Below, in pieces: positions 24,110 through 36,304 of a DNA stretch of 64,000 nucleotides (positions are counted from its first letter, which is position 1; each line of letters starts with the position of its first letter). Below the pieces are notes generated by a model. That model was not told where the DNA came from, made no database searches, and saw nothing but the letters and a program-made list of their open reading frames with translations. The translations under genes were made by a program, and so were the position numbers. This DNA is from Oenanthe sinensis (Eukaryota; Streptophyta; Magnoliopsida; Apiales; Apiaceae): positions 39,093,501 to 39,157,500 of the forward strand of contig CM053813.1 in assembly GCA_028671895.1 (NCBI GenBank), read 5' to 3'.

Positions 24110-25165
24110 ATACTTGAAGATTGTTTTAGGCAAGGGGAAGATGCACAACAGATGTGAGATGATATGGCCAACTCAATTAGAATAGCAGCAAGGACATTGT
24201 TGGGGGTGACTTCAAGCAACATAAATAATCACAAAGAGTCGTGGTGTGGAATGCAGAGGTATACGAGAAAGTGAAGTTAAAACAAAGGTATTTTACAGAG
24301 CTATTATCGTCTCTAGAAGGGGAAGAAAAGAACGAAAATAAAGAAATCTTTAAATTCGCAAGAAAAATGACAAAAAGGCGGTAGTTCAGGCACAAAATAA
24401 AGCCTATAAAAATATGTACAATTGTCTGATAATAAGAATAATGTTGTAGTTTGCATTTTAGATGATTGGGTGCCACAGACTGATAGTTTGAAATACCTAG
24501 GTTTCATTATACAAGATAACAGAGATATTGTTACAGATGTTACACATCGTATTAAGGCATGTTGGGATAGATGGAGAGCTTCCACAAAAGTGTTGTGTGA
24601 TAAAAGTGTACTATTGAGATTGAATGGTAGATTCTATATGGTGGCAACCAGACCAACATTATTGTACAGTTCTGAGTGTTGGACTTTGAGGAAAGTTTGA
24701 GTACGTAAGTTGGGGATGGCAGAATTGCGTATACTATGATGGATCCTTTACCCTATGAAATTTTCAGACAATTGTTAAGTGTTGAGTCTATTTCTAAAAA
24801 AATTAGGGAGGGACTATTGTGGTGGTTTGGACACGTCCGATGTAGGCATACATCAATTCCGGCTAGAAAGGTTGAAAATATTCTCATTCTAGGAAAGTGA
24901 AATCGTGATAGACCGAGGATGACGTGGATGAATCAATTATGTTTGAATATGAAGGCATTAAACCTCACTAGTGACAAAGGTTGAAAATATTTTCTTTCTA
25001 GGAAAGCGAAATCATGATAGTCTGAGGAGGACGCGGGCCAATCAATTATATATAAACCTCACTAGTGACATGACCTTAGATAGAACTCATTGGAGATGAC
25101 ACATTCGGGTGGTTGAAATTATGTCTTAGTGGTCTATGCTTTTTGTGTATACGGTATCACTGTGT
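24110..25165 (+). mobile_element. RTE-type LINE relic
   Basis: 24,150-24,400 reads (M)WDDMANSIRIAARTLLG, then KESWW-like, NAEVYEKVKLKQRYF, the segment preceding the reverse transcriptase in RTE elements. After a deletion, 24,470-24,720 encodes SLKYLGFIIQDN, VTHRIKACWDRWRAS, VLCDKSVLLRLNGRFYMVAT and RPTLLYSSECWTLRK, the hallmark C-terminal part of RTE reverse transcriptase, followed in other frames by a RWFGHV-like segment and a WRR end. A segment of about 100 bp is repeated at about 24,868-24,973 and 24,978-25,060 (AGGTTGAAAATATT, CTAGGAAAG.GAAATC, AAACCTCACTAGTGACA). Confidence 0.75.
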
Positions 25166-25169
25166 GCAA

Positions 25170-25488
25170 GTATTGTTTATAGATGTTTAGATTATATATA
25201 TATGTGTGTGTGTGTGTATGTATGTGTGTTTCCGTGTGTGTATAGTGTTTAAATATTACCTCATTAATTGCAAAAGCTGATTTTATGGTATAAATCATTC
25301 CAAATAAATTTCAACACTGATTTTATGCTGAACATTATCTTTTTCATTCAAGTTTGTATTTCAATTTTTATTTTGTAGCCTATATAAAGGCTTGATTCTA
25401 GAACAATAAAATATATCAATATTCAGCTCTTTATTTAAAAAAATTCTATTATTCTCTATATGTTATTTCTATAAGAAATAAACTAACA

Positions 25489-25528
<40 letters not shown>

Positions 25529-25950
25529 GTTGAATTCAACGGTGTACTCTTAAATGAAGTACAAATTGGAGATCTATATGTCTTGCATTAGATTCTACAA
25601 TATATAATAAGCAAATTATGATGCAGAACATACATGTTCTCCAATTAGTAGTTCATATAAGGTTCTCTATTGAAATTTTGCCTATATATATATATGCCAT
25701 TATATTATTTTGCACTAAGCTGAGGGTTTTCACGAAAACAACATCTTTGTATTTTTTTTTGGAGTAGGGACATGGTCTGCCTATATCTTACCCTCCCCAA
25801 ACACTGATTATGTTTGGTCTGTTTTGGTTTGGTTATTATATTTTGCAATAATTTTGTAATATATTATAAAATTATATGCACGATATATGTGTATCTGATT
25901 AATATTTCATTTAAAAATATTCCATTTAAATTTTATCTTGTTTTTGTTAT
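25170..25950. other. AT-rich spacer with (TG)n and (TA)n tracts
   Basis: A (TG)n-type tract lies at about 25,203-25,230 and a (TA)16 tract at 25,494-25,526. No gene seen. Confidence 0.6.
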
Positions 25951-25957
25951 ATCATTA

Positions 25958-26222
25958 TGTTGGGTTTTGTGGAGTATATGCTGAAACTTTCAAAGCCTTG
26001 AAAGGAATATTCAAGGCCCTGAAAACGGAATTTTCATATTTGGGCTATCATTTGAATTAGGCCTAGTTTCTCTCATATAATTGTAAAACCCTAACACAAC
26101 ACAATTGCGAGATATCAATACGAAATTTAAACCACATTAAATCTTGTCTTGTGTGATTGTCATTTATTTCTTTGTTCTTATTTATTCAATTTGGGTTTAT
26201 TTTCATTGTTCAATAATTAACA
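25958..26222 (+). repeat. 5' LTR
   Basis: 265 bp starting TGTTGGGTTTTGTGGAG and ending TTAACA. Pairs with the 3' LTR through CTGAAAGGAATATTCAAGG-like, TGTAAAACCCTAACACAACA and TCTTGTCTTGTGTGATTGTC blocks. Confidence 0.85.
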
Positions 26223-26224
26223 AC

Positions 26225-26238
26225 TGGTATCAAGAGCT
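26225..26238 (+). other. Primer-binding site, initiator tRNA-Met type
   Basis: TGGTATCAAGAGCT, two bases after the LTR, matches the usual TGGTATCAGAGC complement of tRNA-iMet apart from an extra A. Confidence 0.75.
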
Positions 26239-26263
26239 TAGGTTTTTAGGCAAGTGAGAGCGA

Positions 26264-28850
26264 TGACAGAAGAAGGGAAAGTAAAGAGCAAAAAATTTGA
26301 TGGCAGAGATTTTGGTTTTTAGAAGATGTAGATTGAAGACTATTTGTATTAGAAAAAACTACATTAACCGCTAGAAGAAAAGAAACCAGATTCAATGGAT
26401 GAAAAAGAATGGAAGCTATTAGATAGGTAGGCTTTGGGTGTTGTAAGATTGACTTTGGCGAAGAACGATACTTACAATATCATCAAGGAAAAGACAATTC
26501 ATGGATTGATCAAAGCGTTGTCAAACATGTATGAGAAGTCATCTACTTCAAATAAGGTATATTTGATTCGCTTGTTATTTACCGCGAGAATGAATGAAGG
26601 TGATTGTGTTGCTGATCATGTGAATGAATTTAATTCTATCCTATCAAGACTCACGTCAGTGGATATAAAATTCGGTGATGAAGTAAAAGTCTTGTCGTTG
26701 ATATCCTCATTGCTTGACAGCTGGTCAGGAATTGTCACTGCAATTAGTAATTAATCTGGGGGCAATAAGATGACTTTTGATGGAGTACAAGATTCGATTC
26801 TTGGAGAAGATATTCATAGGATAAACTTAGGAGAGTCGTCGCGTTCCTTATTGAATACTGATAGTAGAGGCAGAAAGTCTGAGAAGGGGCAGAATAAGGG
26901 TCGTTGCATATCGAAGTCACAAAAGATAGGGCAATTCAAAGATCACAATGAGATTGTTTGTTGGAATTATCAAAAGAAGGGTCACATCAGAAATCAGTTT
27001 ACGGCCCCTGCAGCTCCTAAAGGAAAGAAGAAAGAGGATAATTCAGCTAATATAGTTGAAGAAGTGGTGAATGGAGATGCTTTGATTTGTTGTGTTGAAT
27101 GTTCCATTGAATCATGGGTTATGGATTCTAGTGCATCATTCCATGCTACCCATTGCAAGGATTTGATGTCAAATTTCAGACTTGGAAATTTTGGTAAAGT
27201 TCGTCTTGCTGATGATGAGATTTTCGATATTGCGGGAATTGGAGATATTAATCTCCGAACATCTTTAGGAACTAGCTGGATGTTGAAATATGTAAGTTAC
27301 ATTCCTGGACTTAAGAAGATGTTAATATCTATGGATCAGTTAGATAAGGAAGGGTATCGAGTTTCTTTCGGAGATGGATAGTGGAAGATTATAAAAGGGA
27401 ACCTAGATATTGCTCATGGAGATTAAAAAAAGGGACTTTATACATAATTGGGAAATCTTGTAATAAAGCAAATGTAGTTGTCGATGAGATTGGGTCTTCA
27501 ACTTTGTGGCACCAAAGACTTGGTCATATGAGTGAAAAGGGTATGAAGCTGTTAACTTTGAAGGGGAAGATTCTAGAACTGAAGAATGTGAAAGTTGGTT
27601 TCTGAGCCATGTGTTCTTGAAAAGCAGAAAAGTGTTACTTTTACAAAATCAAGGAGGATGCCCAAGACTGAGAAGTTAGAGCTAGTTCATATAGATGTAA
27701 ATGGTCTAATAACAGTTGCATCGTTGGGAGGATCTCTCTACTATGTTACTTTCATTGATGATTCCACTAGGAAGGTATAGGTTTATTTTTTGAAAAATAA
27801 ATCAGAAGTGTTTGGCACTTTTAAGAAGTGGAAGACTGAAGTTGAAACTCAGACCAGCTTGAAGATAAGAGTTTGATGTCAGATAATGGTCGTGAGTATA
27901 GTAGTGATGAGTTTAAAAGTTATTGCACAAAATATGGGATTAAAATGATCAAAACTATTCCAGAGATACCACATCGGAATGGGCAAAGCTTATGAATAGA
28001 AACTTGAATGAAAGCGCTAAAAGTATGAGAATACATACAAAGATGCCAAAGATTTTTTAGGCAGATGCAGTTAACACAACAACATATTTCAGAAACAGAG
28101 GACCTTAGTTCCTTTGAGGTTCAGGATTCCTGAAGCAGAGTGGCAAAAAAAGAGGTAAATCTTTTGCACTTGCGAGTTTTTTGTTGTGTTTCATATGTGT
28201 GTATTAAAGATTCTGACAAGGACAAGTTTGATCAAAAAGAAAAGAAGTGTATCTTTATTAGTCATGGCTCAGATGATATGGGTTACAATTTTTGGGATGA
28301 ACTAACGAAGAAGGTCATTAGAAGTAGAGATGTCACTTTTAATGAGAATGAATTGTACAAGGATAAGCTTGTAGTCGATTCTGATTTACCACAATAACAA
28401 CCTGATAAAGAAAAAGTAGTGCTCGAAGATATTACAGAAGAAGATCTTGCAGGAAATAATGGGAGTTCGAGGAATGTTGATGATAATATTTTAATTAGAG
28501 GCTGAGGTAAGAAGATCTGGCAGAATTGTGAGGTCACCGCAAAGATTTTCACCTTCAGTATATTATATGTTATTGACCGAGGATGGAAAGCCTCATTATT
28601 ATTCAGAAGTAGTTCAAGTGGATGATTCAATTTAGTGGAAATCAGCCATGGAAGAAGAGATGAATTCTCTTGAGAATAATAAGACTTGGTCTTTAACAGA
28701 ATTACCAGCAGGAAAGAAGGCTTTCCAGAATAAGTTAATTAGTAATGGTACTTTGTTCTTGAAGAAAATACATGGTTCAAAAAAATCCAGTAGATATGTT
28801 GACCAAGATGGTTACTAGTGAAAAGTTGAAGATTTGATAGTTTCAACTGG
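26264..28850 (+). pseudogene. Copia gag-pol remnant lacking most of RT/RNase H
   Basis: In order: gag (LGVVRLTLAKN, LSNMYEKSSTSNKVYLIRLL, HVNEFNSILSRL) to a stop at 26,753; a zinc knuckle whose second Cys is Tyr (CWNYQKKGHIRNQF); a protease start with DSSAS in place of DSGAS; GAG-pre-integrase LWHQRLGHMSEKGM near 27,505; integrase start VHIDVNG and YYVTFIDDSTRKV near 27,690-27,775, then decayed integrase; a C-terminal integrase part near 28,140-28,390; the very start of the RT domain (MEEEMNSLENNKTWSLTELP near 28,650); and then directly the end of pol (DMLTKMVTSEKLK near 28,795). About 1.7 kb of RT/RNase H is therefore missing. Multiple stops; not functional. Confidence 0.85.
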
Positions 28851-28968
28851 CCTTCAGAATTGATTGATGAGAAGGCGCTGCACTAATTAGAGTTATTGAT
28901 TGAAGTATTGGAGGTTACTAGATTTACAAGAGTGAAGTAAAGATGTGGTAAGACTCTAAGTTGGAGAT

Positions 28969-29246
28969 TTTTGGGTTTTGTGGAGACTATGCAGAAACTT
29001 TCAAGGCCCTGAAAGGAATATTCAAGGCCTGAAAACAAGATTTTCATATTTGGGTTATGATTTGAATTAGACTCAGTTTCTTTTCTTAAAAATATTCTCT
29101 TGTAATTGTAAAACCCTAACACAACACAATTGTGAGATATCAAGGAATATCTGAACCACGTTAAATCTTGTCTTGTGTGATTGTCGTTTATTTTCTTGTT
29201 CTTGTTTATTCGCTTTGGGTTTGTTTTCTTTGTTCAATACTCAACA
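28969..29246 (+). repeat. 3' LTR
   Basis: 278 bp starting TTTTGGGTTTTGTGGAG and ending CTCAACA. It differs from the 5' LTR at many sites, so the insertion is old. Confidence 0.85.
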
Positions 29247-29249
29247 CTT

Positions 29250-29780
29250 TATATATTACTTATCTTATAAATCAGAGATATTTTTGAAAATAGTCTCTAA
29301 AGAAATAAAATATTCCAACATCTATACTATATTATTAAAATAGAAAAATTAAAAGTTTGGTAGTCTTTAGTCATTATTTGGACCGGATGATTATTATTGG
29401 ACCTAATTTTTAAATTACATTAATCTACTAGATAAAACACATCTCTAAACAAAACACACAAATATTATCCTATTAAAATTCAAATAAAGTATATGAAAAA
29501 TTATATAATATATATACATATAACATTAAATAAAGATTAAATTAGTATCATAAAAATTAAAATATATTTGAATTATATAAAGAAAATATTGAAACAATTG
29601 AATTCGGGTAAAAAATAACATCTCAACTAATAAAAACTAATATTTGTTTGAAATAATGGTAATGTTGAAACAATAAAGAAAAATATTAGACAGTACGTTA
29701 CGAACAGAAACTACAGTCAAGTCAACACACGGGTGGGAGGCTGTATAAACCTATCTCTACATCTGTATAAACTGCATAGT
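29250..29780. other. AT-rich spacer
   Basis: 29,321 onward begins TCTATACTATATTATTAAAA, reminiscent of plant Helitron 5' ends, but no CTRR-plus-hairpin 3' end was found. Otherwise empty. Confidence 0.35.
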
Positions 29781-29838
29781 GAAAAAGATAGGCCTAGCCG
29801 CGGCGCACGATCGAACCCTAGAGAAGAACCATATTTCG

Positions 29839-29917
29839 GTTTGTGCGTGAATCTAACAATTCAATCCAATCCAATCTGAAATCACACAGAGATATTTTGT
29901 TAGATTCACGCACAAAC
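29839..29917. repeat. Perfect 21-bp inverted repeat, 37-nt loop
   Basis: GTTTGTGCGTGAATCTAACA(A) at 29,839-29,859 is exactly complementary to (T)TGTTAGATTCACGCACAAAC at 29,897-29,917. It ends eight bases before an ATG (29,925) that opens a short frame, MSLRFSDNSDEENLADSDLL, closed by TAAG of a possible GTAAG splice donor. Confidence 0.85.
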
Positions 29918-29924
29918 TCGTAAT

Positions 29925-29990
29925 ATGTCTCTTCGGTTTTCTGACAATTCAGATGAAGAAAATTTAGCGGATTCTGATCTTTTATTGATG
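29925..29990 (+). other. Possible small first coding exon
   Basis: ATG at 29,925 starts 22 acidic/Ser-rich codons ending in TTGAT|GTAAGATTG, a good 5' splice site. Preceded by a GC-richer, AACCCTAG-containing leader typical of plant 5'UTRs. No second coding exon could be identified, so this may be a non-coding RNA leader or the remnant of a gene. Confidence 0.25.
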
Positions 29991-32900
29991 TAAGATTGTA
30001 ATTATGTCATGTTGATTTATCAAATAACGCAGTTGTAATTTGTATTTATAGTTTTATGCCATGTATGGTTTGATTGTGTATTTGTATAGATAAGCTTGGA
30101 TTTTGTGTGTTCAATCTTATGTGTTAGACTACACTGTAATTTGATTCGTATTTGTAAGCCTGATTGTAGTGTTTTAAGCAATTACAGTAATTCATGAACA
30201 GGTTAATTGGAATTATAGATTGTGGAAATTGTAATTGAATTAGATTGAGTTTAATTCTGCTGGAGTCTTATCGATATGAGAAAACCACTATGCCTAGATC
30301 GAATCTATTATCAAATAAAAACATCATGTTATTTTCTTGAATGAAAATTGAATATAATTCCCTGCTTCACCAGGCCGTCCTCCACGACCGATTTACCTAT
30401 CCCGGAAGAGAGGCAGCCTAGAAGCGACGAGGAAATTATTGAATAACACGACTGGATATGATATTAATTATTAATTTAAGTTTGTTTTAATTTTCAGTAA
30501 AAGAAACAAGGAAATCTGTGTGATGTTAATTTATTGAATAACACGACTGGATATTATGTTTATAGCTATGGTTTTTGAGAAGATTTAATTTTGTATGTAT
30601 AAGCTCACTTTTTGTCGATGTTACTTGTTGATTTAAGTTTGTTTTGACTTCTGATGAAGGAGAGATGATTCTATGTGATGTTAATTTATAAGTAACATTC
30701 CTAGAAATTATATCTATGTCTTTATATTATGTATGGGTTTTCAAGAATATTTGATTGTGTATGTATAAGCTCACTTTTTGTCTATTTATTTATATGTTTT
30801 AGACTATTTGTAATTGAATTATTATATGTAAACCTGATTGTGGTGTTTAAGCAATTACAGTAATCGCATTAAGTAATTTATTGGAATTTGAAAGCGTGGA
30901 AATTGTTAGTGAATTAGATTGAGTTTAGGGCAGGGAGAACGTAATTTGTTTCTACTGATTGTACAAAACCACTATCTTTAGATTGAATCTAGTAATATCT
31001 GTGGCGGAAATGAAAATCATCATGTTATTTTCATGAAATAAAATTGAAGAAAATCCGTGTAGAGTCCTTGCTTGGTCTGGAATAACATTCCTGCTTCACT
31101 ACGAGTTCCTCCATTAACATTTTACCTATCCTGGAAGAGAGGCAGCCTAGAACCTACAATCTGATTATGAAGATATAATGGCATGAAATCGGTTTAATGT
31201 GGACATTTAGATCGAAGACAAAGTAAAGAATCTTCATCAATATCTAAATCCAGTTTTAGTTTGGCTTAGCAGTTGCAGATTCACATGACTTCTTCAGTGA
31301 ATTCAACTAGTTTAGTTAGGTTATGTTCTGTTCCCGATTCAAAGGTCTAACCTTTTGGGTGATGGTATGATGTTAAATTCCTTCTCTTAGCTATGACCAA
31401 TGACTTCACCTCCTTTTTCCGCTTGAACCACATCTCTAATGGATGCAGGTATGTGTTCTCTCTTTCTGCAGCACTTGCTAGTTGTGATTTTTATGCGCAC
31501 ACCCAGACATATATATGTATTACGTGTACATATTCTCTTATCTAAGTACATGCCTGGTCTATGAATACTTCTTTTAGCTTATATAGCTGCACAAAGTATC
31601 GATGTCTAAGCACAATTTAAAAGCTCATATGTTTCAGGATACTACTTTATCCTGGAGGATTTCTTGTTGTCCTGCTATTTGTGTTAGATTTTTAAATGGT
31701 AGTTTCTTTTATGGGATTAGGTGCGTCAAAAAAAGATACCCAGCCAGTTGAATCAGCTATAAGAAAACTGTTTCCATGGCACTTTAAGTTGAATCGGCTG
31801 TAAGAAAATTTGTTGCCAGAGCACTGTAAGTTGATATGCTATATTTATGCTCTAAAACTCATAGAAGTTTCAGATGTATTGCTCAGTTGCTCCGAAATTT
31901 ATAAAGAAGAATACTAGCCTGATAAATTGAAAAAGCAGTATTGCAGTGGAAGTCACTTTTTAATATAGGGTATGTAACATTGGCAAGAAAAACAAAATTT
32001 GCTATGTTTTAATGTACCTTGTCATAGTTGGTAACAAATTCATGACTATATGAAAGGTAACCTTCAGGAGCTAATAGCATTCTCCTATGTTACTCCGACT
32101 CTTCTGTTTTACTCGCCATACCCGTGTCGGACACTTGGACACTCGGACACGACACTCATTTCGTGTCGGATCCTTTGACTAAAATGTGGACACTTTGACC
32201 AATTTAAAGATCAAATAAAACTAAAACCTCCGATTCAAAATAAATATTCAAGAAGAAAAAAAGAAGCAAGATTGAGATAAAAGCATAGAAGACACCTAAT
32301 TTGCAAAATCCTTTACAAAATCATGTTTAATCTAAGTTTTATTGTAACTTTTTGTTAAGATATCTTACTTACCATACTTGTTTATTAATTTATCATGGTG
32401 TGTCCCCGTACCCGTGTCTAAAAATAGGACAGTGTCCCCGTGTCCCCAATTTTCAGATCTTTCATGTCGGACACTCGGATATGTGTCGTGTCCGACACTC
32501 CGTACCCGAGTCTGAGTAACATAGGCATTCTCCTCCCTCGCACACTTATTTAGCACCCAGCTTAAGTTTGATAAACTCTTACTCTGTGATATAAGCTGGT
32601 TATTGTTCTAATTGTTTGCTTTTTTTATATGCTTACCTTTCCATAAATAATTTCTGTCTCTGTGGTTGAATTTCTTAAATACAATTTCACCGGGTTCCAG
32701 CCACCCTTTCTGATCCAATAAAAGGCAATTTTGGATGGAATGAACAGTAGGAATTGTGATAGATTGACCATCCTGGAACAAGCTTATTGTATGAAGATAG
32801 TTTAATCTGAGAAGGTCTGCACCTCTCTTCATGGTATTCTTAGGTCTTGAACAATATAGTATTGAAATGGGAACTTCTTTTTAATGGCAAAAGCTATAGA

Positions 32901-33445
32901 TTTCAGAAGCATGAGTGTTAGTATTGATACTATATCATTTTACTGTCTTTTTAAGTTGTAACTTATGGAAAACGTTTGATCTGTGATGCTTATGCAAAAT
33001 TTAAGCTTTTTTTGGTTTACTTTAAAGTAATGAGAATACTGTACAGAATTGCCTATATATAGGCAAAGGGGAGATCTTACATTAGCATGTTTATAAAACA
33101 ATCTCCGGCAATAACAACACCTTTGGGAACTTTTTTCCTTTTTACAAACCAAGTTTGCATAAGAGTTGCTACTGGACTTGCCCTGAAAAATCATAGATGT
33201 TTGTATTCACCACTGTATGGTGCCACTTTTATATTTAGCCATTTGGCAAGAGAGGCTTAACTGCAATTATATGTATAATTCTATTTGTTGGGCTTAGAGA
33301 AACCTTTTTTCCTCTCAGTTGTTACTTGTAAATTGTAATACATCACATATCTATTTATTTAGATAAATGAGACTATGAGAGTAATATGCAATAAAGTAAT
33401 AAGATACAATAAAATTATATAAATAAAAACTCTGGAGCCAGTTGT
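29990..33445 (+). repeat. Duplicated non-coding unit, copy A
   Basis: From about 31,170 to 33,440 this segment is alignable by eye with about 34,040-35,985. Landmarks in order: CTAGTTTGGC.TAGCAGT, CACTTGCTAGTTGTGAT, AAGTACATGCCTGGTCTAT, GATATAAGCTGGTTATTGTTCTAA, AATTTTGGATGGAATGAACAG, CTATAGATTTCAGAAGCATGAG, TCTGGAGCCAGT. The first part (CCTGCTTCAC, CGGAAGAGAGGCAGCCTAGAA) occurs three times, near 30,360, 31,090 and 33,925. No convincing coding exon is seen. Confidence 0.75.
32077..32532. mobile_element. 440-bp TIR element with 8-bp target duplication
   Basis: Element 32,085-32,524 starts CTATGTTACTCCGACTC and ends GAGTCTGAGTAACATAG (inverted repeats of 17 bp, one mismatch), with inner inverted segments CGTGTCGGACACT / GTGTCCGACAC. 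It is flanked by GCATTCTC on both sides (32,077-32,084 and 32,525-32,532). The 8-bp duplication suggests the hAT superfamily. No transposase: non-autonomous. Confidence 0.85.
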
Positions 33446-33449
33446 TTCA

Positions 33450-35985
33450 CACACAAACTCGTAATCCGTCTTTTGGTATCATTTGTTCGATCATCTTCAA
33501 GGCAGATCAAGAAATTAGTAAAGACTCTTTGGTATGCATATACAATCACATGCACACTTAAATGTTGGCAGTTTAAATTATTTACTCTGCTTTTATAAGT
33601 TTTATGTTTTTATACCTGAAGTGTAGATTATAATCCTTTATTGATGTAAGAAGGTAGTTATTAATTTAACTTTCTTTTGATTTTTTTTTTAATTTTAAAT
33701 CATGTATGGTTTTCGAGCAGATTTGATTTCGTTTATGTATAAACTCACTTTTTTTTTGTATTAAAGTTTATGTTCTAGAGTACACTTTATAATTTGATTC
33801 TTATTTGTAAACCTGGATGTTGTGTTTAAGAAATTACTGTAAATGCATAAACTTATTTATTGAAATTAGGGTGGAAATTATGATAAAATTCCCTCTGGAG
33901 TCCTTGCTTGTCCGAAATAACATTCCTGCTTCACTATGTGTTCTCAATTAACGTTTTACCTATCCTGGAAGAGAGGCAACCTAGAACCTCTGATCACTTT
34001 AAAAAAAATCCTAGAACCTCAGATCTGGTTAGTAATATACAGCAATTAAATCGGTTTTATGTGGACATCATGGAAGACAAACTAACAAATCTTAACCAAT
34101 ATCCAGACCGAGTTCTAGTTTGGCATAGCAGTACTATATTCACATGACTTGTTGACTTTTTAGTGTTTAGTTAGTTCAAGTTTTTCTCCTGATCTAAAGG
34201 TTTAACCTTTTGCGCGATATTTTGATCTTGAACTCCTCTTGGCTACAATCAGTCCTTCACCTCCAATTGCTTATACCCCATTTCTAATTCATGCTGGTAC
34301 ATGTTCTCTCTTATTGCGTTACTTGCTAGTTGTGATCTTTATGCAGACACCCACTCTCGTATTTGTGTTACGTTTGCATATTAAGTACATGCCTGGTCTA
34401 TAAATACTTCTTTTAGCTACATAATTGCCCAAGGTATCAATGTTCTTATATATAGAGTTCATACGCGTTGTAGGATACTACTCCATAATGGTAATCTTAG
34501 ATTTTCAGATGGTAGTTTCTTTTTCGGGACTAGGTGTATATAATTGTGATGGACGTGATGGTTATATTAAACAGAAACAATATATTTACTAAACAATAAC
34601 TTATTGTTGCTAGTTGTTACTGATGTCGTAGTTGGAAGGAGATCATGAACAAAAGAAGATGAATGTCAAGAACTTGTGAAGAATTTATGGCAAAGTGAGT
34701 AGGGTTAAATTTTAGCATATCAACAATATTCTTTCTTGCCTAACACGAAGTTTCAAAATGGAAATACTTGCTTCTGCTGTAGATATTCAGGCAATGAAAT
34801 TACCAGTAAAATTTGCTTTAGGAAGAATATGCCATGTCTGCACGAAATTTCCTGATAGATGTATAAACTGATAGCATAGACATTCAGAACATTGTAAACT
34901 GCCAGTTGGATCGGCTGTAAGAAAATTTGTTATGGCACTTTAGGTTGAATAAGCTATAAGAAAGTTTGTTGCCATTGCATTTTCAGTTGATATACTTTGT
35001 GTATGCTCTACAACTCACAGAAGTTTGAGTTGTTTTGTTCAGTTGTTCCAAACTTCACAAATAAATACTCTCCTGGTAAAGTTAAAATGCAGTGGAAGAC
35101 ACTTTTTAGCAAGTGGCATGAAATGTTGGTAACAAGCACATTCGCTATGTTTTAATGTAACCTTGTCATAAACTGTAACGAGTTCATGACTATGTGAAGG
35201 GTAACCTTCAGGGGCTAACCGCATTGTAAAGTTATCTCCTCCCACATTCATTTTGCACCCAACTAAAGTTTGATAAACTCTTACTCTGTGATATAAGCTG
35301 GTTATTGTTCTAACTATTTGCTGTTGTTATATGCTTACCTTTCTATAAACAAATTCTTCGTCTGTATGGTCGAATTTGTTGAATACAGCTTCACCAGATT
35401 CCAACCCAAATCTTTTGATCCAATAAAAGACAATTTTGGATGGAATGAACAGTAGGGCGTGTGTTATCGGACTACCTGACCTCGGACAACGTATTGTATT
35501 AAGATAGTTTAATGCGATAATGATATGCGACCTCCCTTTATGGTATTCTTCAGTCTTGGACGACGAATGTGTTGAAACATAAACTTTTTTCTTAAGGAAA
35601 AGGCTATAGATTTCAGAAGCATGAGTATTAGTATTGATATTATATCAATGTACTGTCTTTCTAAGTTGCATCTTATGGAAAACGTTTGATCTGAGGCGCT
35701 TATGCAGAATTTAAGCTGTTTATTTTGTTAATACCAAGGTAGAAATCATAAATGTTTAGGTATCACTACAGTATGGTGCATTGGTGCCACATTTATATTC
35801 ATTTGCCAAGCGAGACTTGACTGCAACTAAATCTGTTATTCTGTTTGTTAGGCTTAGATACACCTTTTTTATCCTCTCAATTGTAATAATCAGATTTTTT
35901 TTATTTTATATAATTATGAGTAATATGTAATAAAGTAATAAGATATTATAAAAATATTTAAATAGAAGGTCTGGAGCCAGTAGTT
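33450..35985 (+). repeat. Duplicated non-coding unit, copy B
   Basis: Second copy of the unit described for 29,990-33,445, in direct orientation, ending with GTCTGGAGCCAGTAG just before the receptor kinase gene. It starts with CACACACAAACTCGTAAT, also present at 29,910 at the head of copy A. It lacks the 440-bp TIR element (empty site near 35,223). Confidence 0.75.
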
Positions 35986-36304
35986 TCATTTTAACTGCTT
36001 TCCCAATTGAATGATAAGATTGTAATAAAATCAAAGTACAATGGCATCAAAATAGTTACAATGAGATGGACCTTAAGTTTTGGTTATTTTTAGTAGCGGA
36101 AACAAAGATGCCAAAAGTAACATTCCTGTTGATTCTTCCAGCAATATAGGTTGGCCTATCTCCTCCTCCAAGGTCAACTAGATATAGATTAGCACAACCT
36201 TGTCCCAAAAACAAAGTCTCCATCTTCATTTTTCCTGATCCAGGCACACAGGAAAACTTTTCAACCAATTTTATTTCTTGAATTGTTTTCCTGTGCGCCA
36301 AGCC

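Larger units (their letters stand above)
25958..29246 (+). mobile_element. Copia LTR retrotransposon, internally deleted
   Basis: Flanked by two related direct repeats (LTRs), with a primer-binding site after the first and a gag-pol remnant between in the plus orientation. Five-base flanks CATTA (left) and CTTTA (right) are near-identical and may be the diverged target duplication. Total 3.3 kb against about 5 kb for intact copia elements. Confidence 0.88.

Noticed and set aside
29321..29345. Helitron 5' end (TCTATACTATATTATTAAAA)
   Set aside because: No CTRR end with a preceding hairpin located, and no Rep/Hel coding sequence.
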